From positions 5,952,001-6,016,000 of the forward strand of contig NZ_CP107976.1 of NCBI RefSeq assembly GCF_036099295.1: DNA of 64,000 nucleotides, in the 5' to 3' direction. The translations under genes were made by a program, and so were the position numbers. The notes under the pieces were generated by a model. The model did no database searches. It saw nothing but the letters and a program-made list of their open reading frames with translations, and was not told the origin of the DNA. Of the stretch, positions 60,882 to 64,000 are shown in pieces. Numbering within the stretch: position 1 is the first letter of the stretch; each line of letters starts with the position of its first letter. The stretch comes from Streptomyces sp. NBC_00358. Its GTDB lineage: Bacteria; Actinomycetota; Actinomycetes; Streptomycetales; Streptomycetaceae.

Positions 60882-63566
60882 ATGGATCTTCGACTGCCCC
60901 GGCCGCGCGGGCCGCGCCGGGGGCAACTCCCCGCTCGCACGACGGCGCGAGCCCGCGGGAGATGGGCGGCCGCCGCCGCGGCCCTCGTGCTGCTCGCCGG
61001 CGCGGGCACCTGGACGGCCGTCGCCTCCGACGACGCGCCCGCCGTGCACCGCGCCGACCGCGTCATGACCATGGGCGGCGGAGTGCGGATCGACACCTCG
61101 TACTTCACCGCCGGCCCCTCCACCGTGCGCCGCCCCGCCGTCCTCCTCGCGCACGGCTTCGGCGGCAGCAAGGCGGACGTACGCGACGAGGCGCAGAAGC
61201 TCGCCCGCGACGGATACGCCGTACTGACCTGGTCCGCGCGCGGCTTCGGCAGGTCCACCGGAAAGATCGGGCTGAACGACCCCAAGGGCGAGGTCGCCGA
61301 CGTCTCCCGGCTCATCGACTGGCTCGCCCGGCGCCCCGAGGTCCGGCTCGACAGCGGCGGCGACCCCCGCGTCGGCGTGGCGGGCGCCTCGTACGGCGGG
61401 GCGATCTCCCTGCTGGCCGCCGCCGACGACCCGCGTGTCGACGCCATCGCCCCCTCGATCACCTACTGGAACCTCGCGGACGCCCTGTTCCCGAACGGCG
61501 TGTTCAAGAAGCTCTGGGCGGGGATCTTCATCAACTCCGGCGGCGGCTGCGCGCGGTTCGAGCCCGAACTGTGCGCGATGTACAACCGGGTCGCGGAGTC
61601 CGGGAAGCCGGACGCGGCGGCGGTGAAGCTGCTCCAGGAGCGCAGCCCCTCGGCCGTCGGCGACCGCATCAAGGTCCCCACCCTCATCACCCAGGGCCAG
61701 TCCGACTCCCTCTTCCCGCTCGGCCAGGCCGACGCGATGGCCAGGGCGATCAAGGCCAACGGCGCACCCGTGGACGTCGACTGGATCTCCGGCGGGCACG
61801 ACGGCGGCGACATGGAGACCGAACGCGTCACCTCCCGCGTCGACTCCTGGTTCGACCGCTACCTGAAGGACGACAAGGGCGCCGACACCGGACCGGCCTT
61901 CCGCGTCACCCGCACCGGAGGCGTCGACTCCACCGACGGCGCCGCCCTGCTGCGCGGCGCGAGCGCCGCCACCTACCCGGGCCTGGACAGCGGCCGGCAC
62001 GCCCTCCCGCTCACCGGCCGCGAACAGAGCTTCCAGAACCCGGCGGGCGCCAGTCCGCCCGCCATCTCGGCCCTGCCGGGACTCGGCGGCGCGGGCGGCC
62101 TCGCCCAGCTCTCCACCCTCGGCGTCGGGATCTCCCTCGACTTCCCCGGCCAGTACGCCCGCTTCGAGTCCGCGCCGCTCCACGCCGACCTGGCGGTCAC
62201 CGGCTCGCCGACCGTGACCGTGCACGTCCGGTCGAGCAGCGGCGAAGCCGTCCTCTTCGGGAAGGTGTACGACGTCGGCCCCGGCGGCACCCAGCAGGTG
62301 CTGCCGTCGCAGCTCGTCACCCCGGTCCGTGTCGAGGGCGCGAAGAGCGGCAAGGACGTGTCCCTCACGCTCCCCGCCATCGACCACGAGGTCCGGAAGG
62401 GCCACCGGCTGCGCCTGGTCCTCGCCTCGACCGACCTCGGCTACGCCTCCCCGGCGGCCCCGGCGACGTACACGGTGTCCCTCGGGAGCGACCTCCGGGT
62501 GCCCACGGCCCCCGGCGTGACGACCGCCGCCACGCCGCTGCCCGCCTGGGTGTGGTGGCTGCCGCTCGCCGGCGCGCTCGCCGCCCTGGCCCTGCTCGTG
62601 ACCGGCCGCCGCCGCACCGCGGCCCCGGCCCCCGACCCCGGGCTGGCCGACGTCCCGCTCCAGATCACCGGCCTGAGCAAGCGCTACGCCAAGTCCGCCG
62701 ACCGGTACGCGGTGCGCGAGCTGTCGTTCCGCGTGGAGAAGGGCCAGGTCCTCGGCCTGCTCGGGCCGAACGGCGCGGGCAAGACGACCACCCTGCGCAT
62801 GCTCATGGGCCTCATCACGCCGGACGACGGCGAGATCCACGTCTTCGGGCACGCGATCCGGCCCGGTGCGCCGGTCCTGTCCCGGGTCGGCGCGTTCGTC
62901 GAGGGCGCGGGCTTCCTCCCGCACCTCTCCGGCCGCGAGAACCTGGAGCTGTACTGGCTGGCCACCGGACGTCCCCCCGAGGACGCCCACCTGGAAGAGG
63001 CCCTGGAGATCGCCGGACTCGGTGACGCGCTGGCCCGCGCGGTACGCACCTACTCCCAGGGCATGCGCCAGCGCCTGGCCATCGCCCAGGCCATGCTCGG
63101 CCTCCCGGACCTGCTGATCCTGGACGAACCGACCAACGGCCTCGACCCGCCACAGATCCGGGAGATGCGCGAGGTGATGATCCGGTACGCCGCCGCCGGC
63201 CGCACGGTCATCGTCTCCAGCCATCTCCTCGCCGAGGTCGAGCAGACCTGCACCCACCTCGTGGTCATGGACCGCGGCCGGCTCGTCCAGGCGGGCCCGG
63301 TGTCCGAGATCATCGGTTCCGGCGACACCCTGCTCATCGGCACCGGGTCACCCGTCGACGAGCCGGTCGTCGAGAAGGTGGGCGCCCTGCCGGGTGTGGT
63401 CTCGGCCGTCGCGACCGAGGACGGACTGCTGGTCCGCCTCGACGACGGCGGCAGCGCACAGCGCCTGGTCGTGGAGCTCGTCCGCCTCGAAGTACCGGTC
63501 GCGTCGGTGGGACCCCACCGCCGCCTGGAAGACGCGTTCCTCACCCTGATCGGAGGTTCCGCATGA
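60882..63566 (+). CDS. fusion of an extracytoplasmic alpha/beta hydrolase to an ABC transporter ATPase
   Basis: 894 residues. Helix 1 (~28-48, WAAAAAALVLLAGAGTWTAV) precedes an alpha/beta hydrolase (~70-340) of the CocE/X-Pro dipeptidyl peptidase group: LLAHGFGGSKADVRDEAQKL, nucleophile Ser170 in GASYGG, Asp275 in QGQSDSLFP and His306 in SGGHDGG. A jelly-roll PepX-C-like domain (~390-545) follows. Helix 2 (~555-577, AWVWWLPLAGALAALALLVTG) leads into an ABC-2 type ATPase: Walker A GPNGAGKTT at ~628, signature TYSQGMRQRLAIAQ and LILDEPTNGLDPPQI. If helices orient as expected, the hydrolase lies outside and the ATPase inside. It overlaps the permease start by four bases. Confidence 0.92.
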   Translation: MDLRLPRPRGPRRGQLPARTTARARGRWAAAAAALVLLAGAGTWTAVASDDAPAVHRADRVMTMGGGVRIDTSYFTAGPSTVRRPAVLLAHGFGGSKADVRDEAQKLARDGYAVLTWSARGFGRSTGKIGLNDPKGEVADVSRLIDWLARRPEVRLDSGGDPRVGVAGASYGGAISLLAAADDPRVDAIAPSITYWNLADALFPNGVFKKLWAGIFINSGGGCARFEPELCAMYNRVAESGKPDAAAVKLLQERSPSAVGDRIKVPTLITQGQSDSLFPLGQADAMARAIKANGAPVDVDWISGGHDGGDMETERVTSRVDSWFDRYLKDDKGADTGPAFRVTRTGGVDSTDGAALLRGASAATYPGLDSGRHALPLTGREQSFQNPAGASPPAISALPGLGGAGGLAQLSTLGVGISLDFPGQYARFESAPLHADLAVTGSPTVTVHVRSSSGEAVLFGKVYDVGPGGTQQVLPSQLVTPVRVEGAKSGKDVSLTLPAIDHEVRKGHRLRLVLASTDLGYASPAAPATYTVSLGSDLRVPTAPGVTTAATPLPAWVWWLPLAGALAALALLVTGRRRTAAPAPDPGLADVPLQITGLSKRYAKSADRYAVRELSFRVEKGQVLGLLGPNGAGKTTTLRMLMGLITPDDGEIHVFGHAIRPGAPVLSRVGAFVEGAGFLPHLSGRENLELYWLATGRPPEDAHLEEALEIAGLGDALARAVRTYSQGMRQRLAIAQAMLGLPDLLILDEPTNGLDPPQIREMREVMIRYAAAGRTVIVSSHLLAEVEQTCTHLVVMDRGRLVQAGPVSEIIGSGDTLLIGTGSPVDEPVVEKVGALPGVVSAVATEDGLLVRLDDGGSAQRLVVELVRLEVPVASVGPHRRLEDAFLTLIGGSA

Positions 63567-64000
63567 GCACGCTCCTGGAGCGGACCGAGACGGCGGACGG
63601 GTACCGGGCGCGCCGCACCCTGCCGCTGCGCGTCGAACTCGTCCGCCAGCTCAAGCGCCGCCGCACCCTGGTGATGGGGGCGGTCCTCGCGGCCCTGCCC
63701 TTCGTCCTGCTCGTCGCGTTCACGATCGGCGGCCGGCCCGGCGAGCGCAACGGCCGGATCACCCTGCTGGACACGGCCACCGCGTCGGGCGCCAACTTCG
63801 CCGCGGTGAACCTGTTCGTGTCGGCGGGCTTCCTCCTGGTGATCCCGGTCGCGCTGTTCTGCGGCGACACCGTGGCCTCCGAGGCCGGCTGGTCCTCCCT
63901 GCGCTACCTGCTGGCGGCCCCCGTGCCCAGAGCCCGGCTGCTGTGGTCCAAGCTCACCGTCGCGCTCGGACTCAGCCTCGCGGCGATGCTCCTGCTGCCG
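63563..64000 (+). CDS. ABC-2 type permease, 5' part only
   Basis: The first ~146 residues from an ATG that overlaps the preceding TGA; the window ends inside the gene. MSTLLERTETADGYRARRTL is cytoplasmic, then LRVELVRQLKRRRTLVMGAVLAALPFVLLVAFTIGG forms helix 1, and more helices follow (AAVNLFVSAGFLLVIPVALF, LTVALGLSLAAMLLLP). RLLWSKL before the third helix is typical of DrrB/NatB-type permeases. It forms the membrane partner of the fused ATPase in the previous gene. Substrate is unknown. Confidence 0.85.
   Translation, partial: MSTLLERTETADGYRARRTLPLRVELVRQLKRRRTLVMGAVLAALPFVLLVAFTIGGRPGERNGRITLLDTATASGANFAAVNLFVSAGFLLVIPVALFCGDTVASEAGWSSLRYLLAAPVPRARLLWSKLTVALGLSLAAMLLLP

Overview
The base composition (about 70 % GC or more, strong G/C bias at third codon positions), GTG starts, four-base ATGA/GTGA overlaps and the gene families present all point to a Streptomyces chromosome. 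Gene content and order (acyl-CoA carboxylase beta, agmatinase, RecD-like helicase, citrate synthase, copZA, inositol genes) look like a conserved core or near-core segment. I see no tRNA, rRNA, CRISPR array, prophage or complete insertion sequence.

Layout. 1-5.5 kb: acyl-CoA catabolism (carboxyltransferase subunit, divergent TetR regulator with two matching palindromes between them, acyl-CoA dehydrogenase, TesB thioesterase) and a cation efflux protein. 5.6-12.4 kb: a phosphatase-like protein, then a PucR-type regulator divergent from a sodium:solute symporter, an agmatinase-family ureohydrolase and a ThDP enzyme, which together could convert 2-ketoarginine/4-guanidinobutyrate. 12.5-18 kb: secreted endonuclease I, a large GT39 membrane glycosyltransferase, a 1.2 kb non-coding block of 14-bp and 44-bp tandem repeats, and a secreted beta-lactamase-fold serine hydrolase. 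18-25.7 kb: a double ABC exporter in one chain with one degenerate ATP site, small secreted proteins and a Tat-type GH3 glycosidase. 26-29.3 kb: LysR regulator divergent from an EamA transporter coupled to a divergent EPSP synthase whose Gly96-equivalent is Ala.

29.4-38.6 kb: an oxidoreductase with a Cys cluster, a small hydrolase, a MHYT sensor, a MarR-GNAT fusion, an intergenic block with a long inverted repeat and a Streptomyces dispersed repeat, then a LacI-controlled operon (oxidoreductase, DUF993, sugar isomerase). 38.7-42.6 kb: RecD2-like helicase and citrate synthase. 42.6-43.2 kb: a structured non-coding region with a U-tract terminator facing the minus strand. 43.2-50.6 kb: CsoR-type copZ-copA, TetR-MMPL efflux pair, zinc alcohol dehydrogenase. 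50.6-51.3 kb: a 66-residue MerR-like DNA-binding protein next to iterated GTGACRC elements and a 9-bp tandem array.

51.2-58.5 kb: myo-inositol catabolism (IolE-like gene divergent from iolC, aldolase, iolB, iolD, mmsA), with promoter, candidate operator and a strong terminator; iolG is not in the operon. 58.6-64 kb: APC permease, a GNAT enzyme, and a fusion of an extracytoplasmic alpha/beta hydrolase to an ABC ATPase, translationally coupled to an ABC-2 permease cut by the window edge.
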